Source: Marsupella aquatica (Eukaryota; Marchantiophyta). From it: 64,000 bases of DNA. This document shows, piece by piece, positions 10,850 to 21,059 of this stretch (positions are counted from its first letter, which is position 1; each line of letters opens with the position of its first letter). The stretch spans positions 31,062,001 to 31,126,000 of the forward strand of contig OZ316892.1 in assembly GCA_973895155.1 (NCBI GenBank), written 5' to 3'. Position numbers and translations under genes: made by a program. The notes under the pieces were generated by a model. That model was not told the DNA's origin. It was given only the letters and a program-made list of their open reading frames with translations, and did no database searches.

Positions 10850-13300
10850 GCTGACGAGGAGCGTGGTTTTGCCTCGAGCGTTTTGCCTCTGGCGTTTGGC
10901 TCTCGATTGGAAGGATGATGGCGCTCTGATTTTGAATGTGAGTCGAGGGTGATCATTTGGTTTGAGACCTATCGAGTTCGATTTGGATGCTTTGGTGGAG
11001 TGCATTGGTCCGAGCGAGGGTTCCGTCGGTTTCTCGGACGGGAACGTCCAGTTTTCTCGGTTTTCACAAAGGATACATGAACCATAAGTGCTATGAAGTA
11101 CCTCGAATACACCCCGCTTGCAAGGTAGGCTTCTTCTCACATTTGTTTGTCCTTTCGTTTCCTTTCTTTCCTCGTTGTCTTTTATGGCATTGGTACTTCG
11201 ATTATGTTATTAATGGAAGTTTGGAGGTTGTTAGTCCCAATTCTGTCCAAGTTGGTCCCCAATGTTCAATTATATGGAAATTGAACGTGCTATTATCTAC
11301 TGCATTTATTCAACATGTGTGTATGTGCCAATTGTTTGAGAGTTCTTGTGAAAGAGTCTTTCATCATGTCGACCTTATATCATAAGAACGTTGTCTTGTA
11401 ATTCGGTTTTTGTCGCTTTTCTCGCGCAGAATAAACGCTTTCCTGTCCAATGTCAACCTCGGCCTCATACAAGGAGCGTTGGAGGCCTATTCTTGTGAGT
11501 CTCAACTTCTAGGTCTTGTGTTCGTGTAGATCGATAACTACTCCGTTACAGAGTAATGGTCTAAATGGTCTTCTACTCCTTTGCGTTTGTTGACTTCTGA
11601 GGCAGCTAATGATTGAGTCTTGTGGTATAGTCCTCCTTCCTCTGCAGCAGTCATGCCTATGTCTTTTTCTTGATCTTATAGTGTTACACTGGTTTGGACC
11701 TTTGTCGTGGACCACGTAGCAGTTTTTCAGCAGGTTTACGGCTTCTCAGTCTTCAGAGCTTGGTGCACAGGTTGTACGTTGCAGTTTCTGGACAAGCATT
11801 CCTCAATTAAACTCTTGTAGTCACTGAAATGCTTCTGGTCACTGTTTTCTTTTCAAATGAATGGTAGTTTCAGGGGGAAGTGAACCATGTGCTCTATTCC
11901 ACCTGATCCCTCGAGGCTTCTAACGTTCTGCCTCGACCTTGGGAGGGAGTGTTTTTGTCTCGCGCTTTCTTACGACTTTCTATGGTTGGTTAATTGATTC
12001 AGGCAAGACAAGAAGCTATCACGGAGTTTTGAGCAAGAGGTGAGCCTTTCTTGGGACTTGATTCACCGGATAATTATAATCTGGCATTGCCCTTGATATG
12101 GTCTGGATCCAAGTCGGTAACAAAGCTTCTTCGTTACTATGTCGGTCATCTTAGTTCTCGTGGGGCGATACCATTTGTTAGCACTATTAATGTGGTTGAT
12201 ATGTTTCAATCCCTTTAGTTATTAACCTCTGATGTGGCCGTAGTTACAGGTTCTCGACTCGCTTTGCTTTCTTCCAAATTTGTCAACATCTCAAGTTGGA
12301 CCTCTTTCTAGTTCAGCCAGGTAGGTATGTCTTCTCTTGTGATCCAGAAGAAAAGTTTAGAAGATGAATTTCAACAATTTGGTAAGCTGCAATATTCGCT
12401 TCTGGATGTCAGTTTTGGATGCTTTGACTGCAAATTTATCCACTAGTATGCAGCAAAGTGCTACGGAGTTGATTTTGTAAAAGCTTCAGAACTTAATGAA
12501 CATGATGTCCATAGATTCTATGAGCAGCTCGCCGTCCAGCATGACCGCTGGGAGCAACCCTGAGGGCACCATGCGCTTGTACCAATCCGGCTTCTCACCG
12601 TAGCACCGCATGTTGATTTTCTCCACTTGGTAATTGATCTGCTTCTCCTCCATCTGAAGCCACACCCGCTCACACTAAGGGTGGGTTGCTTTGGGGTTTG
12701 GATGGAAGATCTTCTCATACTTTTTCTTCTCAAAATTTGTAGTTTTGATTCTCAAGTTTTGATGGCAAAGCTGGGATGATTCCTAAAAGAGTCCAGCAAG
12801 AGGAATTGATCCTGGAGAAGATACCGCTACTGCTATGCTTCTAGGGCTTCCTTTAACTGTTACGCTGAGCTGAGATTCCTCTGCCCGGGCAAGGTTTCCC
12901 CAACAGAGCCTTCGCGTAATGAATATTCTTTCCTTAGTCCATGGGAAGGAAAGATGAGACTTGAAATTTGAGGGCTCTGCAAGATTGCACTACTTAGACT
13001 GATTTGAACCTTTGTCAAACAGGTAAGATTGTATTTCTCAAAACTGTACCATTGAGCTCCGTATTCCCGGCACGGGAACGGAGCTGACTCGATGGAACTT
13101 TTGGATATGGACCGCTTTAGGCAACAGTCCTCAGCCAGGTATGATTAATTTTGTATGAATGTCATTTTGTTGGATTTGATGTGACCAAACGACCTTGAAT
13201 ACATTCTCAACAAAGACGTTTGATTTGCAGAGTTTATCCTTCATCTTCCGGTGTGATTGGTATTGGCATCCGCCATTGTTCTTGTACACGGCCTTCAGGT
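10850..13300 (+). other. Region with recurrent splice-site-like sequences; possible intron-rich gene
   Basis: Good donor-like sites recur on the plus strand: CAAG/GTAGGC near 11,124, GCAAGAG/GTGAGC near 12,041, CAGCCAG/GTAGGT near 12,321, CAATTTG/GTAAGC near 12,381, AACAG/GTAAG near 13,023, CAGCCAG/GTATG near 13,139 and CTTCAG/GTAATG near 13,300. Several have a plausible upstream AG. Short open segments lie between some of them. I cannot recognise a protein family, and a minus-strand GST exon sits in the middle of the region. Treat this as a pointer only: it may be a real short-exon gene, a captured gene 5' region or coincidence. Confidence 0.25.
12486..12674 (-). pseudogene. Isolated exon of a glutathione S-transferase-like (thioredoxin-fold) protein
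   Basis: On the minus strand, an AG acceptor (TTAG) is followed by 62 codons beginning [11 protein letters not shown], continuing with [15 protein letters not shown] and [19 protein letters not shown], and ending in TGA. This is the N-terminal thioredoxin-like domain of plant glutathione S-transferases of the type that begins with a C-P-Y-C/H active site. The first Cys is the second half of that motif, so the Cys-Pro-Tyr should lie in a preceding exon. It includes the cis-Pro turn (V-P-S-G-L-L-P) and the E-S that binds the glutathione gamma-glutamyl group. I found no matching upstream exon, nor the C-terminal helical domain, nearby. It is best read as a captured or orphan exon. Confidence 0.7.
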
Positions 13301-13474
13301 AATGAGACTGAAGAGCGATTTCAACGTTATGCGTACCTACTTTTAAACAGAAACTCTTGTTCCAGCACCACGGTGTGACATTTATAGTTGCGGGAATTTC
13401 CTGCTATGAGGCTTATGTCATCAAGACTTGAGTTGGACTTCAAGTTTGATTCCTTTTTTGTGTTAAGAAGCACA

Positions 13475-13528
13475 GGGTGGGTGGGGGGGCGCGCGGGCGG
13501 AGGGGAGGGGAGGGGAGGGGAGGGGAGG
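13475..13528 (+). repeat. G-rich tract with (GGGGA)n
   Basis: About 54 bases of almost pure G with A/C spacers. It ends in five to six AGGGG units and easily supplies four G-runs, so it could form a G-quadruplex on the plus strand. Confidence 0.8.
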
Positions 13529-14250
13529 CTGTTACATTCGTGTCGTATGTGTCTCTTCACGGATTGTATAAGAGCCAAGTGCAAGAATGATGGATAGCCT
13601 CTATATCTGAATTGTAGGAGAGAGAGTGAAGCGCTTTCACGTTCATGTCATCTGTGTCTAATCACGATGGATTCTACAGATGATACCGGCTTTATTTCTA
13701 AGTAGTCTCTTTTCAGAAACCTGAGATTCTGGTTTGTGTATAGCGCAGAAAGGACAGTGTAGGCAACTTACAAATGAACGCCTGTCAAGATGCCCTAAGA
13801 GTCTGTCCTTTACACAACCCAAGGATAACATGTGCCTTCTGGCTGAAGTATTTTAGTACCAATTCGATAGGCTCTTGACTCTGTCCTTTCTGTGTGTACA
13901 GTGAAATACGGGAGAAGGAACGAGCTTGTTGATACCTGGATATGCCTTTCACAATTATTTGAATATTCTATTCTAAGATCATTGCATTCTTGACAGATAG
14001 CCGTTACTCGCAGTTGGAAAGGAGTCATTTAACTTTTGCAAGTTATCTGTACCAAAGATCACAGCAGAGCAAGGGAGACAAGAAAATACATTGGACGGAG
14101 GCAGGAATGCACCCTAGAACTCGAGAACATTTCTGAACACTCACTGTAGAAAGATCACTGGAAACATAGTCGTCAAGAAATAACTACAAATTCATTGCAC
14201 CTTGTGGAATCTCCTGGATTTTATCCTGGTATCAGATCTGATCGTGGGTT

Positions 14251-15655
14251 GTGGTGCTGACAGAGGAAGCCCAGAGCACTGAGTTCAATCAGAAGTTGAC
14301 AAGACTAGCACTTTGGGTGGATGGTTTGTCAACCCCACTGTGGGTTAAGGCAAGGGCGAATTTGGTTACTCATTGCAGATTTCCATCTAATGTTAGTTAT
14401 TGCACGAGAGATCGGTCTCAAGTCACTGCGAAAGGGATTGGTAGTAGGCATATGCATCCTGGTACCACGGGTCAAACAATTGCTATATTGAAAGATCGTC
14501 TACAGCGAGGCATTGCTATAGACTCGTACACATATGTTAAAGTTCTGCAAATGTGCTTGCAACAGAAAGACCTTTCAGGAGCCAAGCAAATTCATGATTG
14601 CATCATCGAGAGTGGAATTCACGAAAATCCATCTGTGGCAATCACGCTTTTGAATGTGTATATCAAATGCGGAGGTTTATCGGATGCACGTAGAGTGTTT
14701 GATCAAATTCAGAAGAAGAGTGTTATTACTTGGACCAGCATGATGGTGGTATACTCTAGGAGTGATCATGCTGAATCTGCACTGAAAATTTTGAATCTAA
14801 TGCGCCAAGAAGGCGTGAAGCCGAATGAGATCACGTATCTGAGCATCCTGAATGCATGTTCAAGTCCATTAGCTCTCAATTGGGGAAAAGAAATTCATCA
14901 GGGTATTCGACATGCCGGCTCTGAATCAGACGTGCGTGTAGGGACTACTCTCGTACTGATGTACGCTAAATGTGGGTGCATCACCGAGGCAAGGAAAGCT
15001 TTTCAAAAGTTGACTAATCGAAATGTCATTACATGGAATGTTATGATTGGAGCATGTGCAGAACGTGGTGATGGTGTGGAAGCATATCGACTATTCCTGC
15101 AAATGACACGGGATGGCGTCAAACCAAATGCAATCACCTTTACGAGCATGCTGAATGCATCCGCATGTGATGGGGGTTTGGCATGGGTGAAGGACGTTCA
15201 TGGCCACGCTAGGAAAGCGGGACTGGAGTCAGAATTGCGTGTGGGCTCTACGCTGGTTCACATGTATGCAGAGAGTGGCAGGATAGGTCACGCCCGACTG
15301 GTTTTTGATAGAATGGAGAAACGCGACGTAATCACATGGAATGTAATGATAGGAGGACTTGCACAACATGGATGTGGACACGAAGCATATCGATTGTTTC
15401 TCCAAATGAGACAGGAAGGCTTTTGAACCAGATGCATTCACTTATGCGAGTATTCTGAATGCATTTGCAAGTGCGGGGGCTTTGGAGTGGGTGAAGGAGG
15501 TTCATGGCCATGCTAGAAATGCCGGACTGGAGTCAGATTTGCGTGTGGGCTCTGCGCTGGTTCACATGTATGAAGAGAGTGGCAGGATAGGTCGGCAAGC
15601 ACCAGAAAAACAAGTCTTCTCTCAAGATTTAGAGCTCTGGACTAGCCCAAGTTAA
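14251..15655 (+). pseudogene. PLS-type pentatricopeptide repeat gene, frameshifted and truncated
   Basis: The first 391 codons hold a run of about 35-residue pentatricopeptide repeats. Typical phrases are SYTYVKVLQMCLQQ, GGLSDARRVFDQI, KPNEITYLSILNAC, VRVGTTLVLMYAKCG and RDVITWNVMIGGLAQHG. PPR proteins bind organelle RNA, and the PLS class serves RNA editing or processing. At 15,421-15,424 there are four T where three are expected, giving an immediate TGA. Read one base on, the repeats resume (PDAFTYASILNAFASAGALEWVKEVHGHA) and continue about 75 codons. They then break mid-repeat at GRIG and run into unrelated sequence to a stop at 15,653. The E and DYW tails that full-length moss-like relatives carry are missing. 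The GTG at 14,251 is not a proven start. It lies inside the candidate gene-capturing transposon. Confidence 0.85.
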
Positions 15656-15849
15656 TCTTAAATTAGAAAAGTTCTCTTATGATTCTCTAGGACAAACTGT
15701 CATTATGATTGGAATCTAGCGGTGCCATATTTGTTAAAACTTTGATAACTCTAGCGACCTTTAATATGGAGACGAATATTTGACTACAGAGCTCAAATTT
15801 CTTTTGCATCTTGATCAAAAGTTCATTGGAAACATTTAAAGTGAAAGTG

Positions 15850-16235
15850 CTTGAAATAGGTTGCGAAAGTGTATTCAAATTGGAAAAATTGGGATACCCC
15901 TACAAAAATTTCAATGAAATGGTATTGAATCAATATTGACTGAATGACAATGGACAAATGATATAGGTTCATGATGAAAGGACAATGATTTGTCAATGAA
16001 CTGATAATGAAAATCTAATGAAAATATGGCTTTTTCACAATGAAAACACAATGATTACACACTAATGTGGCATTGATATATTGATAATTCAACATGCTAC
16101 ACCAATGATGAATCAATGCAAATTCATTGTTTATTATTTTGAAATTGAATCAATCTTGATCATATAATTGATGAATCAATTCAAAAAAAAATACAAAATA
16201 ATGAATCAATGAGTAAACATTGTAAATTCAACACT
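15850..16235 (+). repeat. Right cluster of CAATGAA/TCAATG motifs
   Basis: Dense degenerate repeats of CAATGAA, TCAATG and TGAATCAAT. Orientation is opposite to the 8640-9425 cluster, and the inner edge matches the inner edge of that cluster as a 16-base perfect inverted repeat (15,914-15,929). Confidence 0.6.
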
Positions 16236-17689
16236 GACATGTCAGCATGTAATTACTTGTTCAATTTCGTACCCCGCACAGTCAATTTCATTGATGATTA
16301 TTTGATGAATATTCTTCACCTCATTTTCCTGATGGCGGGCGGCACTTGTTTCAAGGCTGAGGCAAGCTAGCTTGGATGGTGGGAGGTCCACCACTGTAGT
16401 CAACACTACGAGTATGTGGTTCACCTCACCATGCAGGCTACGTCCACTGGAAAGCAAGAGACCTTTACGTCTCTCTTGCTCCACTCCAACAATGAACTGA
16501 AGATCCACCAGGGGCTAGCATCAGCCCTGGTTATATACAGCATGCATCATTGCTAACCTAAGCTAAGTCCTAACCTGAGTTAGCCTAACTGTGGTTAGCT
16601 CTAGAGTCACAAGACTAAGGGCAATACTCAACAATAAGCTCTGGTTACCTTTAGGTACAAACAACTAACTTCTTAATTTTTGGAATCCAACAAAGGGCAA
16701 ATTTCACTTTCTCAATATGTAATTATGTGCTAAGATAACCATAACAACATGAAACAAAACTATGAAATACTCATGTACCTACCAAGAGCATTGCTGAAAT
16801 TGAAGAAATCTATGATTATTCAAAAAAAAAGCTTCAAGTGTTGTGGTAAATTTTTAATATACTAATATTTATACAATGCTATATTTAAACTTTTTTGATC
16901 ATATATTTTAAAATAAACACTATTATGAAGATTGTGTATATTAGATTGTGAAAATTTGATTTTAAAGTATAGAATGCTTTGATTTAGCTTTATAAGAGAT
17001 CAATTTTAGCAATCACACTAATTTGAATGGGTAAAAAAGAGAGAAACAAACCTCTATTTCAAGCCTTGATGAAAGCTTGGGGTTGTTTCTTAGTGAAGCC
17101 AATATTTGTCTAGCAACTCACTCACACAAAATTGCACATGTCAAGAATTGGATGGACAAAACCTTCAACTGTAGCCCTCCTCGAGAGCTTTCCAACGCAC
17201 CCAAGAATGCACCCAAGAAGTCCCCCAACTTTTGCAAATAATTTTATAGACAAGTGCAATACATATCCATTGCACAAAAATTTTGATAGACAATGATGAG
17301 AAGTGTAGGTGATTGTCTAGCTCCTTGCCTCCAAGATCGTTCCTCGCTTACCCTTGTGATGAACAATTTGTCATGAGAACAAGCGAGATGACAACTACAA
17401 TGAAGAGCTGCAATGTGGATTACTCAGGAAGGTGAGAAGAACATGAGAGAGGTGGAGACAAAGAAGGGATGACAATATTAATTATGTAACCCAGTGAGTA
17501 GAAGCTCCTTCTAAATTCTTGGCACCATATTTTGGTACATCATTGGTTTTCTCAAAGAATAACTTGTATGATTATGGCAACAAACATTTCAATGCTATTC
17601 GTGATTTTCTTCTCTCTCTTACCTTTTCCATCCGTCTCCCCCCCCCCCCTTTTCTTTCAGCCCATCCCCACACAAGGGAGGGCACACGC

Positions 17690-17709
17690 TTAGGGTTTAG
17701 GGTTTAGAG
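17690..17709 (+). repeat. Interstitial telomere-type repeat, ending TTTAGAG
   Basis: Two units of TTAGGGT followed by a variant TTTAGAG. Confidence 0.85.
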
Positions 17710-17884
17710 ATCATTGTGGTAGGCAAGGGAGGTTCCTCGGGTTGTCTGGATTTTTTTGCACACTTGATGACCAGGAAAGATATTAAGGAAAAATAACTAC
17801 AGTAGTAAAACAAACAAATATAATATTACCAATGCTGGAAAAAAATATTGAGCTGGACCCACATACTACTTTGAAGTTAATACC

Positions 17885-17903
17885 CTAAACCGTAAACCCT
17901 AAA
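17885..17903 (-). repeat. Interstitial telomere-type repeat (CCCTAAA orientation), degenerate
   Basis: Reads CCCTAAACCGTAAACCCTAAA: three units with one altered base (CCGTAAA). Orientation is opposite to the tract at 17,690. Confidence 0.75.
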
Positions 17904-18047
17904 TTTAATTTATATTGAGATGATGACTTTTTTCTGTACTGGGGTTACTTCTAGAGGCTTCACCCCTAGACCCTAGGCCCTTAAGAGTAGACTTCGTTTG
18001 CTCTTTTATAGTAAAACTAGCCCGGCCCGATGCCCGTTTTAGGGTAG

Positions 18048-18366
18048 CACAAAAGATGTCCAGGAGAGATGTATAGGAGAGAAAAACTGTTGAGGTCAGC
18101 AAAAGATGTTGAGGTGATAGACGATGTCGAGGAGAGGAAAGATGTCAAGGTGATATTTAAAAGAATGTCCAAGTGAGAAACATATGTCCAAGAGAGAAAA
18201 GATGTTGAGGAGAGAAATAGATGCTGAGGTGAGACAAAAAATTGAAGAGATAAAATATGTCTAGGTGAACAAAAGATGTTGAGGAGAGAAACGTGTGCAA
18301 AGGAGAGTTTAGGGTGTTGAGAAGAAAAAGATGCAAAGCAGAGCAACAGATTTTGAGGTGAGAAAT
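18048..18366 (+). repeat. Degenerate minisatellite, about 20-bp unit GATGTYGAGGWGAGAAA
   Basis: Roughly fifteen imperfect copies of a purine-rich unit. Both TTGAGG and TCGAGG variants occur, and copies differ in length by a few bases. Open frames on the minus strand through it encode His-Leu-Asp-Ile-Phe-type low-complexity peptides and are not genes. Confidence 0.8.
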
Positions 18367-18671
18367 AAACTTGACACTTTTTCCACCCTTACCCGTGGCA
18401 GGAAGGGGCAAGATAAAGCCTCTCCCTCCCTCTTTTCCCATCCATGTGCCCCCCTTCCCCTTTCTCCTTGCCCCTGCCCCTCTTTGTTTTGCTTCCAAGG
18501 CTCTTCCAAGGCTTTGTTTGGGACGATAAAAGTCAATTTTTGTAAGACAATTTAGTTTAGGGTGTGAAAACCCATACTAATATTTGTCATAGTTTATGGG
18601 TGTGAAAATGTCATCATTTTGGCACAATATATATATACAAATAGCCCAATGCCTGTGCGTTGCACAAAATT

Positions 18672-18990
18672 AAGATGTTGAGGTGAGGAAAGATATCGAG
18701 GAAAGATGTTGAGATGAGACAATGACGTTGAGGTGCGGAAAAGATGTCGAGGAGAGAAAAATGTCACAAAATGCTATTAAGGTGAGGAAATCATGTCCAT
18801 GTTAGAAAAATGTGAAAATGAGAATATGATGTTGAGTTGAGTCAAAGATGCCAAAGAGAAAATATGTCAAGAAGAGAAAATATATGAAGGTGAGAAAATG
18901 ATGTCGAGGTGATAAAAGATGTTTCTAGGAGAGAAAAGGTGTAAAGGAGAGGATCGCGCGATGTCTAGGTGAGAAAAAGATGTCAATGTG
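18672..18990 (+). repeat. Second block of the same degenerate minisatellite
   Basis: The same GATGTCGAGGTGAGAAA-like unit resumes after about 300 unrelated bases and is more diverged than in the first block. Confidence 0.75.
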
Positions 18991-19282
18991 AGATTGAAAA
19001 GAACATTGTTTTTTATAATGTGATTTGAAAATATGACATATATATAAACACATTGCATTGCACATTTGTCATGACAACCATTTCATTGTTACAACTATTC
19101 CATTGTTACAACCATTTATCACTCTGGCCATTTTTGTGGTTGGGGCCATTTTATTCTTAAGGCCGTTGTGTCTTTTGGTCAATAAGGTTATTGCAATAAA
19201 CAATTTAGGAATTGAATGTTAATGTAACTTGGAAAAAGTACTTTAAAGATGTATCAGCAATGATACATCATCAGCAAAGTAA

Positions 19283-21040
19283 CTATATATGCACATTCTG
19301 GACACCAATGGATGCGATGTTGACTCCTGAAATGGCTCCATGATCCACAGCCCGCTGTATGATTCTACTGAGGGCATCAATTGCAATAATGAAGAGGATT
19401 GGTGAAAGAGGACAGCCCTGTCGTACAGAGCGCCTCAACGAGAACGATGGGGCCATTATCCCCATTCAGCAACACTGCATTTTCTCCATCCAGCTTATAG
19501 AAAGCCTTGGCCACGTCCAGCTTCATAAGAATGTAGTGCAGTCCGGATGAGTCAGCATGATGAAGCAGCTCGCTGAGTAAGAGTAGTGAGTGATGGATGT
19601 TGCGTCCCCGGCAGAAAGGCAAATTGTTGTTGAGGTGAGATATGAAGCGTTGGAGAACAGGAATGAGCCTGAGCTGAACTGCCTTGGCCCCAATTTCGTA
19701 CAACACATTCAGAAGAGTAATGGGTCTCTTGTTGGAAAGCAGACGCTGGTCATTTTTCTTGCACAGCACAGCAAGACAAGAATCCCTCTATTGAATTCAG
19801 AGCTGAAAGTTTCCTCTCTCAGACCATGTGTAATGGCGCGCCTTGAGGAGAGACGGCCCGACTGTCTTCCAATTGGCCACAAAGAATTCAACAGGGACTC
19901 CATCCGGGCCTGGACATTTGTTAGAGGCAAGAGCTCTGGCAGCTTTCTCCAATTCCTCAAGAGTCAAGGGCAAGTCCAAGGTTTAGGGTTCAGCACCATT
20001 AATCCTGTCAATCTGCAAAGCAATAACCTGAGCAAGTTGGTCAGGGTGGATGGCACTAAACCCTAAACCCTCCTCCATCTCGCTCCATTCAGACACCAGT
20101 TGCCCATCCTTACGGAAAAGGCAGGGGATTTTGTTGCCCATTGCCATTCCTTCGAAAGATTTGAAATAAATGTTGCAACATTTATTACCATCCTCAATCC
20201 ATCTCGTTTGTAGTATAATGTCCTTCCACTCGGCACGCTCACCATCAAATTCATTAACAGTGGCCTGTGCATAGAGATCTTGTGGGTCCAACTCAAGACG
20301 CAGCTGTGCTTGGGCCAAGTTCCCTCGTAGAATCGACTCCCGTAGATGGCGCTCTGCAGCCCTCTCTTTGCCACAGCACCTGTCCACCTTCCTAGCAATA
20401 TTAAGACAATGAGATAGCGTGGCATCAGGTGTCAGCTCCTCCCGCTCCTCCTCCTCCTGTGCAATTCTATCTTGATATGCTGTCTGTAATTGATGTGCAG
20501 TATTCATCCTGTGTCGAGAGAAACATTTTGTGGAAGTGAGCGGACGAATTGTTGCACAGACAGACAGGGTCATGGTGAGACAGAGAATGGAGAATTTACA
20601 GTTCAGCTCCTTTGGTAGTACTGTCAATTCTTCTGATAATCCGATCCCCCCCTACGGCTACTAGCCTGAGTCCGAGTTTTGTGACGGTGCCTCCTCTTAC
20701 TGGCCCAGCTGAATTTCAAGTGCGTCGGTTGCTGCAGGAAAGTAAAGTATCCTCTAAATGGAATCTCCTCTTCAGGTGACGCCAGGCTCTCAATTCACTT
20801 CCAGCGACGATGCTGGTGGTTCTTTAGGGTCTTTCCTGCCCTTAATCATGTCATTTTGATACCCCCCATGAAAATCCATTTGCTAGACGGGTCCAGCAGA
20901 TTAAAGAGTTCCTGCCGGAGATCAGTTCTCTCCCTGGGTGTGTTTGGCCCATATACACCTAGGATTCCAATCCTCTCGAAAGTGGCATGGTTGATGCAAA
21001 CCCATACAGCCCGTGTGCTGGCAAGACCCCATTCACCGGT
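19283..21040 (-). pseudogene. Degenerate L1-type LINE ORF2 (minus strand)
   Basis: Reading leftwards on the minus strand, the pieces come in LINE order. An endonuclease piece near 21,000-20,850 reads IGILGVYGPNTPRERTDL, then WIFMGGIKM where G-D-F-N is expected. A linker covers 20,627-20,060 (HCLNIARKVDRCCGKER, RWIEDGNKCCNIYF). The RT entry at 19,979-19,880 reads LTLEELEKAARALASNKCPG and PDGVPVEFF. RT motif 2 at 19,750-19,600 has NKRPITLLNVLYEIGAKAV and LPFCRGRNIH. The D of motif A is at about 19,520 (LMKLDVAKAFYKLD), followed by SVRQGCPLSPILFIIAIDAL at about 19,440. Several frame changes separate them and the catalytic x-x-D-D box is not found. The same family as the 4.1-kb LINE. Confidence 0.85.
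19980..20072. repeat. Two opposed telomere-type tracts inside the LINE
   Basis: GGTTTAGGGTT at 19,980-19,990 and CTAAACCCTAAACCC at 20,056-20,070, pointing towards each other 66 bases apart. Both lie inside the LINE reading frame, where they introduce extra codons or frame changes. The sequence between and outside is ordinary LINE sequence. Confidence 0.8.
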
Positions 21041-21059
21041 AAGAAGCCGAGTTGATCTT

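Larger units (their letters stand above)
8600..16260. mobile_element. Candidate gene-capturing (Pack-type) transposon
   Basis: Two AT-rich clusters of the same short motif face each other: TTCATTG-rich at 8640-9425 and CAATGAA-rich at 15,850-16,235. At their inner edges a 16-base sequence at 9395-9410 is the exact reverse complement of 15,914-15,929. A second shared phrase is GAAAGGACAATGA. Opposed clusters of degenerate short motifs are typical of the subterminal regions of CACTA, Mutator-like or hAT transposons. Between them lie host-gene fragments on both strands: a GST exon on the minus strand and a broken PPR gene on the plus strand. No transposase and no exact terminal inverted repeat or target duplication was found. 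The element call is therefore an inference. Confidence 0.4.
16240..18047. other. AT-rich non-coding stretch
   Basis: No supported gene. It holds a 12-C homopolymer at 17,638-17,649 and telomere-type tracts at 17,690-17,709 (TTTAGGG orientation) and 17,885-17,903 (CCCTAAA orientation). Confidence 0.5.

Noticed and set aside
14251-15655. Functional organelle RNA-editing factor
   Set aside because: The repeat array is frameshifted and cut off before the E and DYW domains, so an active editing protein cannot be supported.
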